64,000 nucleotides of DNA from Prevotella sp. UBA2756 (GTDB lineage Bacteria; Bacteroidota; Bacteroidia; Bacteroidales; Bacteroidaceae), in assembly GCA_002353205.1 (NCBI GenBank), contig DEJE01000057.1, forward strand, positions 1 through 64,000, given 5' to 3'. Every line of letters starts with the position of its first letter. Position 1 is the stretch's first letter. A model generated the notes under the pieces. The model had not been told where the DNA came from, did not search any database, and was given only the letters and a program-made list of their open reading frames with translations. A program made the position numbers and the translations under genes. Below, piece after piece: positions 34,084 to 43,223 of this stretch.

Positions 34084-34647
34084 ATGAACCAAACGAAAGG
34101 ATTCTACATCGGAATAGACCCAGACGTGGACAAAAACGGAGTGGCCTGCATCGACCTCGAGACGAGACAGGTCACCATACAGACGCTGCCATTCGCACAG
34201 ACGCTGGATTACCTCCAGCAGGCACAGGCACACGCAACAGCCAACAACATCCCCTACAAGGTCATCATCGAGGCAGGATGGATGAACCAAGGCAACTGGC
34301 ACCTGCGCCACTTCGACGGCAGGGCAGCGAGTGCCGCCAAGGGCTGCGACCAAGGACGTAACGAACAGACGAGCCGACTCCTTGGAGAGATGTGCGCCCA
34401 CTACGGCATACCCTACGAACACAAGCGGCCACTCCCGAAGTGCTGGCAGGGAAAGGACAGGAAGATAACGCAAGAGGAACTCGAGCAGGTCACAGGCCAG
34501 AAGCTAAAGCGCACGAACCAAGAGGGAAGGGATGCCGCCCTGCTGGCATGGGACAAGGCAGGATTCCCGATGCGCGTCAGCGTCCGTGGCCGAACAGCGA
34601 AAATCGACGCTGAAACAAGGAAATCATTTGAAAAATTGCTAAAATAA
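34084..34647 (+). CDS. RuvC-like Holliday-junction resolvase
   Basis: The 187-residue protein starts MNQTKGFYIGIDPDVDKNGVA, the RNase-H-fold strand with the first catalytic Asp. It continues with VIIEAGWMNQGNW (second acidic residue) and, near the C terminus, NQEGRDAALLAWDKAG (third acidic residue), a RuvC-like spacing. Phage resolvases of this type cut branched DNA before packaging. A 13-codon frame (34,046-34,087) overlaps the start as ATGA. A promoter follows it. Confidence 0.75.
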   Translation: MNQTKGFYIGIDPDVDKNGVACIDLETRQVTIQTLPFAQTLDYLQQAQAHATANNIPYKVIIEAGWMNQGNWHLRHFDGRAASAAKGCDQGRNEQTSRLLGEMCAHYGIPYEHKRPLPKCWQGKDRKITQEELEQVTGQKLKRTNQEGRDAALLAWDKAGFPMRVSVRGRTAKIDAETRKSFEKLLK

Positions 34648-34658
34648 CGTCAAAGTGA

Positions 34659-34688
34659 TTGTAATATAATCAAATTTAACTAACTTTG
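34659..34688 (+). promoter_or_regulatory. Promoter for the late gene block
   Basis: TTG at 34,659-34,661, a 19-nt spacer and TAACTTTG at 34,681-34,688 form a Bacteroidetes-type promoter. The spacer holds TAATATAATCAAA (34,662-34,674), and the same 13 bases occur inverted at 43,645-43,657. Three CAAACGAAA words follow before the start of the next gene. Confidence 0.65.
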
Positions 34689-34721
34689 CAAACGAAACCA
34701 CAAACGAAAATACAAACGAAA

Positions 34722-35480
34722 ATGGCAAAAGAACAGAACCTCTTCAACGACGAACAACAGGATGCCATCGACATCCTCGGCGACATTGGGAACTTCGACA
34801 TCCCGGACATCGACATGCCGAACCTCGACTTCTTGCCAAGCGACGAGACGGAAGAGACCCGCTACACGCTGCCCCACCTCGTCCACTACAACGAGGAAGA
34901 ATTCGTCCTCTACGACAACGCCGTGAAGCTGGCCAAGGAGCTGCGCGTCACGGAGGGGATGAGAGCCGACGCGTTCATAGCGGGCTCCTTCATCTTCGGC
35001 GACTTCATCGAGGCGTTCATGACAACCCACAACTGCGGAACCCCGAAGATGACAATCAGCACGCTCAGCATGAGCGAGGAGAACGTGGACAGCCTGCGCA
35101 CCCTCATGGAGAAGGGCTACGTCGGCGAGCTGAACCTCATCATCAGCGTCTACTTTTGGGGGCATGAGCGGCACGGCATGCTGCCATACATCTACGAGCA
35201 GCTCGACATAGACAACAGGTTCCAGCTGGCGGTGGCAGGCATGCACACCAAGACCGTCCACTTCACCACCCACGGAGGCAAGAAGATAGTGATGCACGGC
35301 AGCGCGAACCTCCGAAGCAGCGGAAGCATCGAGCAGTTCACCATCGAGGAGAATCCCAAGCTGCACGACTTCTACGAGGAGCAGTTCACCAAGATAATCG
35401 ACAAATACGCCACCATCAAGAAACCCATCCGCAACAGCAAGGCATGGGATATATTCACCAAGAAGTACTTCAAAGATTAG
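34722..35480 (+). CDS. Phospholipase-D-like domain protein
   Basis: The 252-residue protein has an acidic N-terminal 60 residues and a middle with FIAGSFIFGDFIEAF. Near residues 195-217 it shows HTKTVHFTTHGGKKIVMHGSANLRSS, an HxK plus GSANL pattern as in one half of the phospholipase D active site (quoted in blocks HTKTVHF and MHGSANLRSSGS). Members act on phosphodiester bonds of lipids or nucleic acids, so a nuclease is possible. Only one HKD half is obvious. It is the first gene after the late promoter. Confidence 0.6.
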   Translation: MAKEQNLFNDEQQDAIDILGDIGNFDIPDIDMPNLDFLPSDETEETRYTLPHLVHYNEEEFVLYDNAVKLAKELRVTEGMRADAFIAGSFIFGDFIEAFMTTHNCGTPKMTISTLSMSEENVDSLRTLMEKGYVGELNLIISVYFWGHERHGMLPYIYEQLDIDNRFQLAVAGMHTKTVHFTTHGGKKIVMHGSANLRSSGSIEQFTIEENPKLHDFYEEQFTKIIDKYATIKKPIRNSKAWDIFTKKYFKD

Positions 35481-35492
35481 GAGAACCAGAGC

Positions 35493-35681
35493 ATGGCAAC
35501 AGCAACAGGCGCAAGTGACGGTGGAGGCCGCAAGTACTCCAGAGCACAGCGAAGCAAGGGTGGCCGGAATGCGGCACTCAGCAAAGCAGCCAAGAGAAGG
35601 AGCAGCACACCCAGCTACTCCGGCGGTGGCAGCAGCAGCCTCCCATTCAGCCCGGGAGGCGGTGGTGCACTGCCATTCTGA
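35493..35681 (+). CDS. Small Ser/Gly-rich basic protein
   Basis: A 62-residue protein with a basic half (GGRKYSRAQRSKGGRNAAL, KAAKRR) and a Gly/Ser/Pro-rich tail ending GGGGALPF. It may bind DNA or bridge virion proteins, by composition only. It is 12 nt after the PLD-like gene. Confidence 0.4.
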   Translation: MATATGASDGGGRKYSRAQRSKGGRNAALSKAAKRRSSTPSYSGGGSSSLPFSPGGGGALPF

Positions 35682-35698
35682 GCAGCGGCACGACACAC

Positions 35699-35728
35699 AG
35701 AGCGGACACCCAGAAGGGCATCCGCTCT
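35699..35728 (+). terminator. Stem-loop after the Ser/Gly-rich gene
   Basis: Arms AGAGCGGA (35,699-35,706) and TCCGCTCT (35,721-35,728) pair perfectly, with an inner CCC/GGG pair in the loop. A weak T-run (TTT after CTCCCG) follows. It separates the PLD-like gene pair from the methyltransferase-terminase block. Confidence 0.5.
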
Positions 35729-35763
35729 CTCCCGTTTAAGACACTACACAAACACAGCACAGC

Positions 35764-37116
35764 ATGAAACAACCAACATTCGAGAGACGATACATCGCAC
35801 TCAGCCAGCTACAGGCGAACAACGGACAGGTCGAGGGTCTGCCTAAGAACCCGCGCTTCATCCGCGACCAAAAATACAAGGCACTCATCAAGAGCATGCA
35901 GGAAGACCCGGACTTCCTCGAAATCCGCGAGCTGGCCGTCTACGACCCCGGCAACGGAAACAACAAGTTCGTGGTTTGCGGAGGAAACATGCGGTACAGA
36001 GCAGCCAAGGAGCTGGGATGGGAGGAAGCACCCTGCAAGATTATCCCCACAGGCTATCCGATGGAGAAGATACGACGCTTCGTGCTGAAGGACAACGCAT
36101 CCTTCGGAGAGACGGACTGGGATGCCCTCATCAACGAGTGGTCGCCGGAAGAGATAGCGTCAGCAGCCATCGACGTGCCGGACATCGCCGACCCGAAGGA
36201 CAGCGAGGAAGCAGAGGCCGAAGATGACAACTTCGACGTAGAAGCCAACAAACCGAAGAAGGCCACCAGCAGGGATGGCGACATCTACAGGCTGGGAGAG
36301 CACAGACTCATCTGCGGCGACAGCACCAAGGAGATGTACCTCGAAGCCCTCATGGAGGGCGAACAGGCAGACCTCCTCGTCACAGACCCGCCATACAACG
36401 TGAACTACGAGGCCAAGGGGCACGACAAGATAGCCAACGACAACATGGCTGACGCTGCCTTCGTGGCCTTCCTCGAAGACACCTTCAAGAACGCCAACGA
36501 CGTGATGCGCCCAGGTGCAGCCTTCTACGTATGGCACGCAGACAACCAAGGCTTCAACTTCCGAACAGCCGCACACAACATCGGCTGGCAGACACGCCAG
36601 TGCCTCGTCTGGAACAAGAACAGCTTCACGCTGGGCAGGCAGGACTACCAGTGGAAGCACGAACCATGCCTCTACGGATGGAAGGACGGAGCCGCCCACT
36701 ACTTCATCAACCGCCGGAACCTTGCGACAATCATCGAGAAGGAGCAGGACATCGAGAAGATGAGCAAGCAGGAGATGAAAGACCTGCTCGAGAAAATCTT
36801 CATCGAGCAGCAGCTCCCCACCACGGTCATAGACTGCGACAAACCCGCCCGGAACCCAGACCACCCGACGATGAAGCCAGTACCACTCATAGGCAAGCTC
36901 ATCAACAACAGCAGCCGACGCAAGGACATCGTACTGGACATCTTCGGAGGCAGCGGAACCACCCTCATAGCAGCAGAGCAGCTGCACCGCAAATGCCGCA
37001 TGGTCGAGTTCGAGCCAATCTACGTCGACGTAATCATCAAGCGATGGGAAGAGCTGACAGGTATGAAGGCATACCTTGTCCGCAACATCCACGACGGAAA
37101 GGAGGTGGAGGAATAA
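35764..37116 (+). CDS. ParB-like/DNA methyltransferase fusion
   Basis: The first 130 residues are a ParB/Sulfiredoxin-like domain (YIALSQLQANNGQV, then VVCGGNMRYRAAKELGWEE). The rest is a DNA methyltransferase with TDPPYNVNYEAKG (DPPY motif IV) before a C-terminal FGGSGTTLIAAEQ (motif I), the order of beta-class adenine-N6 or cytosine-N4 enzymes. Phage methyltransferases modify DNA against host restriction or guide packaging. Its stop overlaps the small terminase start as TAATG. Confidence 0.85.
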   Translation: MKQPTFERRYIALSQLQANNGQVEGLPKNPRFIRDQKYKALIKSMQEDPDFLEIRELAVYDPGNGNNKFVVCGGNMRYRAAKELGWEEAPCKIIPTGYPMEKIRRFVLKDNASFGETDWDALINEWSPEEIASAAIDVPDIADPKDSEEAEAEDDNFDVEANKPKKATSRDGDIYRLGEHRLICGDSTKEMYLEALMEGEQADLLVTDPPYNVNYEAKGHDKIANDNMADAAFVAFLEDTFKNANDVMRPGAAFYVWHADNQGFNFRTAAHNIGWQTRQCLVWNKNSFTLGRQDYQWKHEPCLYGWKDGAAHYFINRRNLATIIEKEQDIEKMSKQEMKDLLEKIFIEQQLPTTVIDCDKPARNPDHPTMKPVPLIGKLINNSSRRKDIVLDIFGGSGTTLIAAEQLHRKCRMVEFEPIYVDVIIKRWEELTGMKAYLVRNIHDGKEVEE

Positions 37117-37577
37117 TGCCCAAAGGAAAAGAGACGATGGTACCAGCACAGCTGGCCAACCTCGAAAAAGGGAGATTTCAGCCCGGACAGAGCGGCAACC
37201 CGGCAGGCAGGAAAAAGGACAGAGTGAAAGCCTTGCTGAAACAGGTGCTGTCGAAAAGCAAGCTAAAGACAGCCGAGGCACTCACCATAGACGAAATCGA
37301 CACCATCGAGAAGAGCGTCCTCGCCCTTGAGCTGTCCGATATCCAGCTGCTGGCCAAGCACGACAACACCCCGGCCTACATGAAGACCCTCTGCATGGCC
37401 ATCATCATCGACATGAAGAACGGCCAGACAAAGACCGCCGACCTTCTACGCAGCCGCCAATACGGAACACCACAGCAGAAGATAGACGTCACAACGGGAG
37501 GCGCACCACTCACCACAAAGGAAATGACCCCGGAGCAGGCAAAGGCCATGCTCCAGCAGCTCGAAGAGGAATACTGA
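37116..37577 (+). CDS. Small terminase subunit (DUF5681-like)
   Basis: The 153-residue protein has the GRFQPGQSGNPAGRKK motif typical of DUF5681 small terminase proteins, a helical middle and a C-terminal tail with EMTPEQAKAMLQQLEEEY. It recognises packaging sites and recruits the large subunit. It overlaps the methyltransferase by 1 nt and precedes terL by 4 nt. Confidence 0.75.
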   Translation: MPKGKETMVPAQLANLEKGRFQPGQSGNPAGRKKDRVKALLKQVLSKSKLKTAEALTIDEIDTIEKSVLALELSDIQLLAKHDNTPAYMKTLCMAIIIDMKNGQTKTADLLRSRQYGTPQQKIDVTTGGAPLTTKEMTPEQAKAMLQQLEEEY

Positions 37578-37581
37578 CCCG

Positions 37582-39027
37582 ATGCAGACAGCCGCTACCA
37601 GCACAGACATCCGAAAGGCATGGGCAATGCAGGACACACTGCACTTCACACGCTACTTCTTCCGCGAATTGCAGAAGAAGCGGTTCATCGTGGGCGACCA
37701 CCACAAGGCCGTCTGCGAAGCCCTTGACGAGGTGCTGGCCGGAAAGACGAACAGGCTCATCATCAACATCGCACCGCGCTACGGAAAGACAGAGATAGCC
37801 GTGAAGAACTTCATCGCCGAGGGGCTGGCCATCAACCCGGCCGCACGCTTTATACACCTGAGCTACTCCAGCGCACTGGCGATGGACAACAGCGTCGCCA
37901 TCAAGGACATCGTGACGAGCGAGGCCTTCCGCGAGCTGTTCACCACCCGCATCAAGTACGGAAGCGACACCAAGAACCGATGGGACACGGAACAGGGGGG
38001 AGGTGTTTACGCCACATCCACACTCGGCCAAATAACAGGATTCGGTGCCGGAGCCGTGGACGTGCCGGGCGAGCCTTACAAGTTCGCAGGGGCAATTGTC
38101 ATCGATGACCCCATCAAGCCGGAAGACGCGCTGAGCGACGTGGTGAGAGAGCGGGTAAACAGACGCTTCGAGACAACCATACGCAACCGCGTGAACAGCC
38201 GCAACACGCCAATCATCATCATCATGCAGCGGCTCCACGAAAGAGACCTCTGCGGATACTTGCAGGACATCGAGCCAGACGAGTGGAAGGTGGTGAGCTT
38301 GCCCTGCGTCTACGAAGACGAAGAAGGAAACCCAAAGCCCCTGTGGCCGTTCAAGCATGACCTCAAAGAGCTGGACAAGATACGCATGGCCAACAGCTTC
38401 GTCTACGAGACGCAGTACCTCCAGAACCCGAAGCCGCTGGAGGGATTGATGTACGAGCACTTCCGCACCTACCAGACAATCCCCATCGAGGCGCACATGC
38501 CGACCAAGAAGGCATACATCGACACCGCCGACACAGGCGAGGACTTCCTGTGCGCCATCTGCTACGACGAATTTGAGAGCGGATGCTACGTCACCGACAT
38601 CCTCTTCACAAACAAAAGCATGGAGTACACGGAACCAGAGACGGCACGCATGCTGGTGCGCAACGGCACACAGGAAGTCATCATCGAGGCCAACAACGGA
38701 GGCCGGGGCTTCCGGCGAAACGTGGAGAAGTACGTCCGCGAGCTGGGCAACTGGACAATGGCCTTCGAGGACTTCACACAGACGGAGAACAAGAAGGTGC
38801 GCATCTTCAGCCACTCAGCGGAGGTGATGCACATCGTGGCCTACCCGGAGGGATGGGAAACCATGTACCCCCAGTACCACTCAGCCATGAGCAGCTACCG
38901 CAAGGAGGGCAACAACGAGCACGACGATGCCCCGGACGCAACGACAGGCATCGTCGAGCGGTTCCAAGGCAGAGGCCGCGAATGGACGGAAGAGGAAATG
39001 GAGGAAATCGAGGATACAGTCTACTAA
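37582..39027 (+). CDS. terL: Large terminase subunit
   Basis: The 481-residue protein has the ATPase motifs IAPRYGKTEIA (Walker A variant, about residues 66-76) and AIVIDDPIKPEDA (Walker B). The C-terminal nuclease part has YIDTADTGEDF with an acidic catalytic Asp and further Asp/Glu near EANNGGRGF. The ATPase translocates genome DNA into the head and the nuclease cuts concatemers. It follows terS, the normal packaging order. Confidence 0.93.
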   Translation: MQTAATSTDIRKAWAMQDTLHFTRYFFRELQKKRFIVGDHHKAVCEALDEVLAGKTNRLIINIAPRYGKTEIAVKNFIAEGLAINPAARFIHLSYSSALAMDNSVAIKDIVTSEAFRELFTTRIKYGSDTKNRWDTEQGGGVYATSTLGQITGFGAGAVDVPGEPYKFAGAIVIDDPIKPEDALSDVVRERVNRRFETTIRNRVNSRNTPIIIIMQRLHERDLCGYLQDIEPDEWKVVSLPCVYEDEEGNPKPLWPFKHDLKELDKIRMANSFVYETQYLQNPKPLEGLMYEHFRTYQTIPIEAHMPTKKAYIDTADTGEDFLCAICYDEFESGCYVTDILFTNKSMEYTEPETARMLVRNGTQEVIIEANNGGRGFRRNVEKYVRELGNWTMAFEDFTQTENKKVRIFSHSAEVMHIVAYPEGWETMYPQYHSAMSSYRKEGNNEHDDAPDATTGIVERFQGRGREWTEEEMEEIEDTVY

Positions 39028-39053
39028 ACCCACAAACACATAGGAGAACAGCG

Positions 39054-39281
39054 ATGAAGAGATTCAAGTGGAAAGACCCAGACAAGGAGCTGCCGGAAGG
39101 CGAGAGCATCGTCCTTGTCGAGACAAGGGAGCAGGGGTGCGAGTACGACCGCCTCTGCACGGCCATCTTCCTGCCGGACACAGGGCAGTGGTTCGAGATG
39201 CTCAACACAAACGAGACAGGCTCCCAGCTGATGATTGTGACAGCATGGAGCCATATACCAGAAATGGAGGACAGACTATGA
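39054..39281 (+). CDS. Small prophage protein, DUF551-like
   Basis: A 75-residue protein, KWKDPDKELPEGESIVLVETREQG, ending MIVTAWSHIPE. The pattern W..P...P..g..Vlv and a Trp near the end resembles the DUF551 family of small phage proteins. It overlaps the portal gene by ATGA. Confidence 0.6.
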   Translation: MKRFKWKDPDKELPEGESIVLVETREQGCEYDRLCTAIFLPDTGQWFEMLNTNETGSQLMIVTAWSHIPEMEDRL

Positions 39282-40693
39282 GTAAGATAAAAGAGATAGT
39301 CCAGAAGGACAGGCCTGCCGGGGAAATCATCGGCGACCTCAAGCAGAAAACCATCGACGTGCCAGCATGGGGAACACTCGAGAAGGAGTACGACCCACGC
39401 AAGCACCCGGTGCACAACACCAAGGAGTACCGCGACAAGGTGAAGAAGGGCAAGACGGAGAAGATGACCCGCATCACCTACGCCATCCAGAAGCAGGCCG
39501 TGAAGCGCATGAAGGAGCTGATGTTCACCATTCCCGTGAAGCGCAAGTACACAGCCAAGAGCGAGCAAGAGAAGACCGCCGCAAAAATCATGGAGGCCAT
39601 CTTCAAGAAGAACCACATCGACAGCGTAAACCTCAAGCGGGCAGGAAAGCTGTTCGCCTCCTGCGAAATCATCACAATCTGGTTCGGACAGCCACAGGAC
39701 ACCGTCTACGCCGGACAGACGAGCAAGCTCAAGCTACGCTGCCGCACCTACAGCCCCATGGACGGCGACGAGCTGTACCCCCTCTTCGACGAATACGACG
39801 ACCTCATAGCCCTCTCCATTGCCTACAGCCGCTACGAAGGGCAGGACAAGGTGAACTACTTCGACACCTACACCGCAGACCGCCACTACCGCTGGAAGCA
39901 GAGAGCAGCCAGCGGCACAGATTGGGAGCTGGACGCTGACGAGCAGATAACCATCGGAAAGATACAGGGCTGCTACCTCAACCGCCCCGAACCCATCTGG
40001 GAAGACCAGAGCGAGAACGGCTACGAGCTGGAATGGGCACTCTCGCGCAACGGCAACTACCTACGCAAGAACAGCCGCCCCACATGGGTAGTCTACACCG
40101 ACAGCTCGCGACCAACCAACCCGAACAAGCAGGAACCCGTCGATGACAACGTAGGCCGCAACGTCCTGCGCTACGGACAGAAAGACCGCGCCGAATACGC
40201 CACGTGGCAGCAGGCCATCGAGAGCTTGAAGTTCCACACAGAGGAACTGCGACGCAACATCCACACCACACTCCAACTGCCCGACATGAGCATGGAGCAG
40301 ATGAAGGCCACGCCCATGAGCGGAGAGGCACGGAAGATGTTGTTCATAGACTGCCAGATGAAGGTGACAGACGAGGCAGGCGACTGGCTCGAGTTCTTCG
40401 ACAGAGAGGTGAACGTGGTGCGGGCATTCTGCAAAATCATGTTCCCGAAGCTGGCCGCAGCCTTCGACACATTGGTGGTCGAGAACATCATCACGCCATA
40501 CCAGATAAACAGCCTTAGCGACGACATCAAGGACGGAACCAATGCCACAGGTGGCAAGGCCGTGGCCAGCCGCCAGACGATTGTGCGCCGCCTCGGACTT
40601 GTGCCGGAAGAGGAACTGGAAGACGAAATCAAGCGCATTGAGGAAGACGAGACAGCGGCCAACGACCTCTTCAACAACGAACCCACAGAATAG
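39278..40693 (+). CDS. Phage portal protein
   Basis: The 471-residue protein follows terL and precedes the MuF gene, the usual SPP1/HK97 order. Residues near 40-120 (VHNTKEYRDKVKKGKTEKM) and the acidic Asp/Glu-rich C terminus (EEELEDEIKRIEEDET) resemble SPP1-gp6-type portals. The central part has SRYEGQDKVNYFDTYT, typical of the wing/stem region. The portal ring is the DNA gate and tail-joining site. Confidence 0.85.
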   Translation: MSKIKEIVQKDRPAGEIIGDLKQKTIDVPAWGTLEKEYDPRKHPVHNTKEYRDKVKKGKTEKMTRITYAIQKQAVKRMKELMFTIPVKRKYTAKSEQEKTAAKIMEAIFKKNHIDSVNLKRAGKLFASCEIITIWFGQPQDTVYAGQTSKLKLRCRTYSPMDGDELYPLFDEYDDLIALSIAYSRYEGQDKVNYFDTYTADRHYRWKQRAASGTDWELDADEQITIGKIQGCYLNRPEPIWEDQSENGYELEWALSRNGNYLRKNSRPTWVVYTDSSRPTNPNKQEPVDDNVGRNVLRYGQKDRAEYATWQQAIESLKFHTEELRRNIHTTLQLPDMSMEQMKATPMSGEARKMLFIDCQMKVTDEAGDWLEFFDREVNVVRAFCKIMFPKLAAAFDTLVVENIITPYQINSLSDDIKDGTNATGGKAVASRQTIVRRLGLVPEEELEDEIKRIEEDETAANDLFNNEPTE

Positions 40694-40727
40694 CGACACA
40701 AGCCACCGATAGGAGAAACGACAGCCC

Positions 40728-43223
40728 ATGCCCAGGAAGCAGCCCACATACCCAAACCCAGCAACGTTCAACGTCGTTACCTACGACGCACAGCACAAGA
40801 AGAACCTCGCAGCCAGAGCCAAGAAGGTCGAGAGGCTCTACAAACAAGCCATCCAGAAGATGGCCGCTGCCGCCCAGCCTTCACTCTTCGGAGGGGAGGC
40901 CGGGCAGCAGTTCAGCTGGCAGGACTTCCCGGTACTCGACAAGGAGATGGCAGCACTCCAGAGGGAGCTGGCCAAGGGATTGCAGCTGAACATCGAGCAG
41001 GGCGACAAGGAGAGCTGGGCACTCTCCAACGCCAAGAACGACGCAATGGTCGCCTCGATCGTGGGGAAGTCGAAGATACCCAAGGCCATCCTCCAGACAT
41101 GGAACGAGCCGAACCTCAGAGCCATGAACGCCTTCATTCAGCGAAGGGATGCAGGCATGGGGCTGAGCCACCGGGTGTGGAACCTGACAGACCAGTTCAA
41201 GGCAGAGCTGGAACTGGCACTCGAGACTTGCATAGGCAAGGGAATGAGCGCAGCCGACATAAGCCGCGAGGTGCGCCAATACCTCAAGTACCCCGACAAG
41301 CTGTTCAGAAGGGTGAGAGACGAGCAGGGCAACCTCCGGCTGTCGAAAGCCGCCGCCGCCTTCCATCCCGGACAGGGAGTCTACCGCTCCAGCTACAAGA
41401 ACGCCCTGCGCATGACGGCCACCGAGAACAACATGGCCTACCGAAGCGCAGACCATGAACGGTGGGGCAACCTGCCATTCGTGCTGGGCATCAAGATAAG
41501 CACCAGCAACAACCACCCCGTCACCGACATCTGCGACGAGCTGAGCGGACGCTACCCGAAAGACTTCAAGTTCGTAGGCTGGCACCCGTGGTGCCGCTGC
41601 TTTGCCGTGGCCATACTCGCCGACCAAAAGGAGATGGACGCATACACAAAGGCACTCATGGACGGACAGGACGTGAGCAACTGGCAGTTCACAGGCGATG
41701 TGAAGGAAATGCCGGAGCAGTGGAACACATGGATGAAGGAAAATGCGGAGCGGATAGGCAAAGCCGCCAAGGCGGGAAAGCTGCCCTACTTCATCAAGGA
41801 CAACTTCACAGACGGCGACCCCACGAAGGGATTGAAGTGGATGAGCCAGACACCGCAGGAGCCGAAGAAGCTCACACCGCTGCAGATTGCAGCAAAGAGA
41901 CATGCCGAAAGGACACCAGAGGAAGCTCAGCGCATCCTTCACGAGTATCGCACAAAGCAGGCCGTCACCAAGTACGGCAACAAAGTCCTCGGCATGGCCA
42001 AGGGCATCACTGACATCAGCAACAACAAACTGCGGAAAGCACTCTCCACGGCAGACTACACCACGGCAGAGAAGGAGGCAAAGGCAATCGCAGCCAAGCT
42101 GAAGCAACTGAAGGGATGCCAATACGTCGAGAACCCAATAGCAGCATCCAAGTCCTACTCGATGAAGGAGGTCATGGATGCAGACAAGGCCATCGCCGAC
42201 AAGATGAAGCACTGGGCTACGAAGACGCTGGCAGAGCAGAAGGGTGCCATTGAATACGAAATCCAGTGGGTAAAAGACCACAAGAAATACAGCACATGGC
42301 CGCTGGCAGAAACGGCATACACGAAGCAGCTGGCTGTTGTGGAAGACCTTATCGAGTGGGAAGGGTACAAGGCCAAACTCCAAGAGCTGGCTGCATTCAA
42401 GACGAAAGACAAGTCCTACCTCCTGCAAATCCAGCTCACAGAACAGTCCATAGTCGCCAAGAACAAGCAGTTCACAGAAAAAGGGCTCAAGCACTTGCAG
42501 GACATAAAGGCTAAGAAGGAAGCCGCCAAAGTAAAGAAAGCCCAAGCCCATACAACCGCATCTGCTCCAAAGAAGCTCGACCCAGGCAACACCACGAAGC
42601 AAAGCGGACACATTGGAGATGCCCACTCGCTTACAGAGCAGGAAATGAAAGACCTCATCATGAGAGACACCGGGTGCAGCGCAGCAATGGCACAAAGGTA
42701 CTACGATGCGGTATACGGTTTCAGCTACCAATGGGACTGGGAAATCCGGCAATTCCAGACAGGCAACATAAGATTCACATCAAGGCACGGGCACACCATG
42801 AAGGAAATAGAGCGGAGGGCATATGACCTCGAAAAGTTCATCCACGAATCACCAAAGTGGGACGGAGGAACCACCTACAGAGGCATGTCGCTCTCAGATA
42901 AAGAACTGGACGAGCTGATAACCAAGCTGAAGAAGGGAGAAAGCGACATGCTCGGCAGCGCATCATGGTCTACCAAACAAGGAACCAGCGAGGGATTCGC
43001 AGACTACCATATAGGAGAAACCAGCACGAAATATGGTGACGAGAAAACGAATAGTGTAGTCCTCATCACTGACACCCACAGCAAGGCAACCAGCATTCAG
43101 CACATCTCGCATTACGGCTCGAGAGAGGCAGAAGTGCTATCGAGTAAGGACACAAGATGGGAATTCGTGAGGAAATACGAGAAAGAAGGCTACACCTACA
43201 TCGTGGTCAAACCCGCCAATTAG
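40728..43223 (+). CDS. MuF-type head protein with C-terminal ADP-ribosyltransferase domain
   Basis: The 831-residue protein starts with a MuF/SPP1-gp7 head-morphogenesis domain; its hallmark is ICDELSGRYP with GWHPWCRCFAVA at about residues 264-300. A long helical linker follows. The last 150 residues look like an R-S-E-class mono-ADP-ribosyltransferase: the Arg in TTYRGMSL (R718), the STS-like SASWST (Ser748) and the ExE pair in SREAEVL (E800, E802). MuF proteins with toxin-like C termini are injected or carried with the virion in other phages. A minus-strand gene overlaps its 3' end by 17 nt. Confidence 0.82.
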   Translation: MPRKQPTYPNPATFNVVTYDAQHKKNLAARAKKVERLYKQAIQKMAAAAQPSLFGGEAGQQFSWQDFPVLDKEMAALQRELAKGLQLNIEQGDKESWALSNAKNDAMVASIVGKSKIPKAILQTWNEPNLRAMNAFIQRRDAGMGLSHRVWNLTDQFKAELELALETCIGKGMSAADISREVRQYLKYPDKLFRRVRDEQGNLRLSKAAAAFHPGQGVYRSSYKNALRMTATENNMAYRSADHERWGNLPFVLGIKISTSNNHPVTDICDELSGRYPKDFKFVGWHPWCRCFAVAILADQKEMDAYTKALMDGQDVSNWQFTGDVKEMPEQWNTWMKENAERIGKAAKAGKLPYFIKDNFTDGDPTKGLKWMSQTPQEPKKLTPLQIAAKRHAERTPEEAQRILHEYRTKQAVTKYGNKVLGMAKGITDISNNKLRKALSTADYTTAEKEAKAIAAKLKQLKGCQYVENPIAASKSYSMKEVMDADKAIADKMKHWATKTLAEQKGAIEYEIQWVKDHKKYSTWPLAETAYTKQLAVVEDLIEWEGYKAKLQELAAFKTKDKSYLLQIQLTEQSIVAKNKQFTEKGLKHLQDIKAKKEAAKVKKAQAHTTASAPKKLDPGNTTKQSGHIGDAHSLTEQEMKDLIMRDTGCSAAMAQRYYDAVYGFSYQWDWEIRQFQTGNIRFTSRHGHTMKEIERRAYDLEKFIHESPKWDGGTTYRGMSLSDKELDELITKLKKGESDMLGSASWSTKQGTSEGFADYHIGETSTKYGDEKTNSVVLITDTHSKATSIQHISHYGSREAEVLSSKDTRWEFVRKYEKEGYTYIVVKPAN

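Noticed and set aside
40881..42752. 623-codon minus-strand frame opposite the MuF gene
   Set aside because: Leu/Val/Cys-rich shadow produced by the coding strand's codon bias; the sense frame has recognisable domains.
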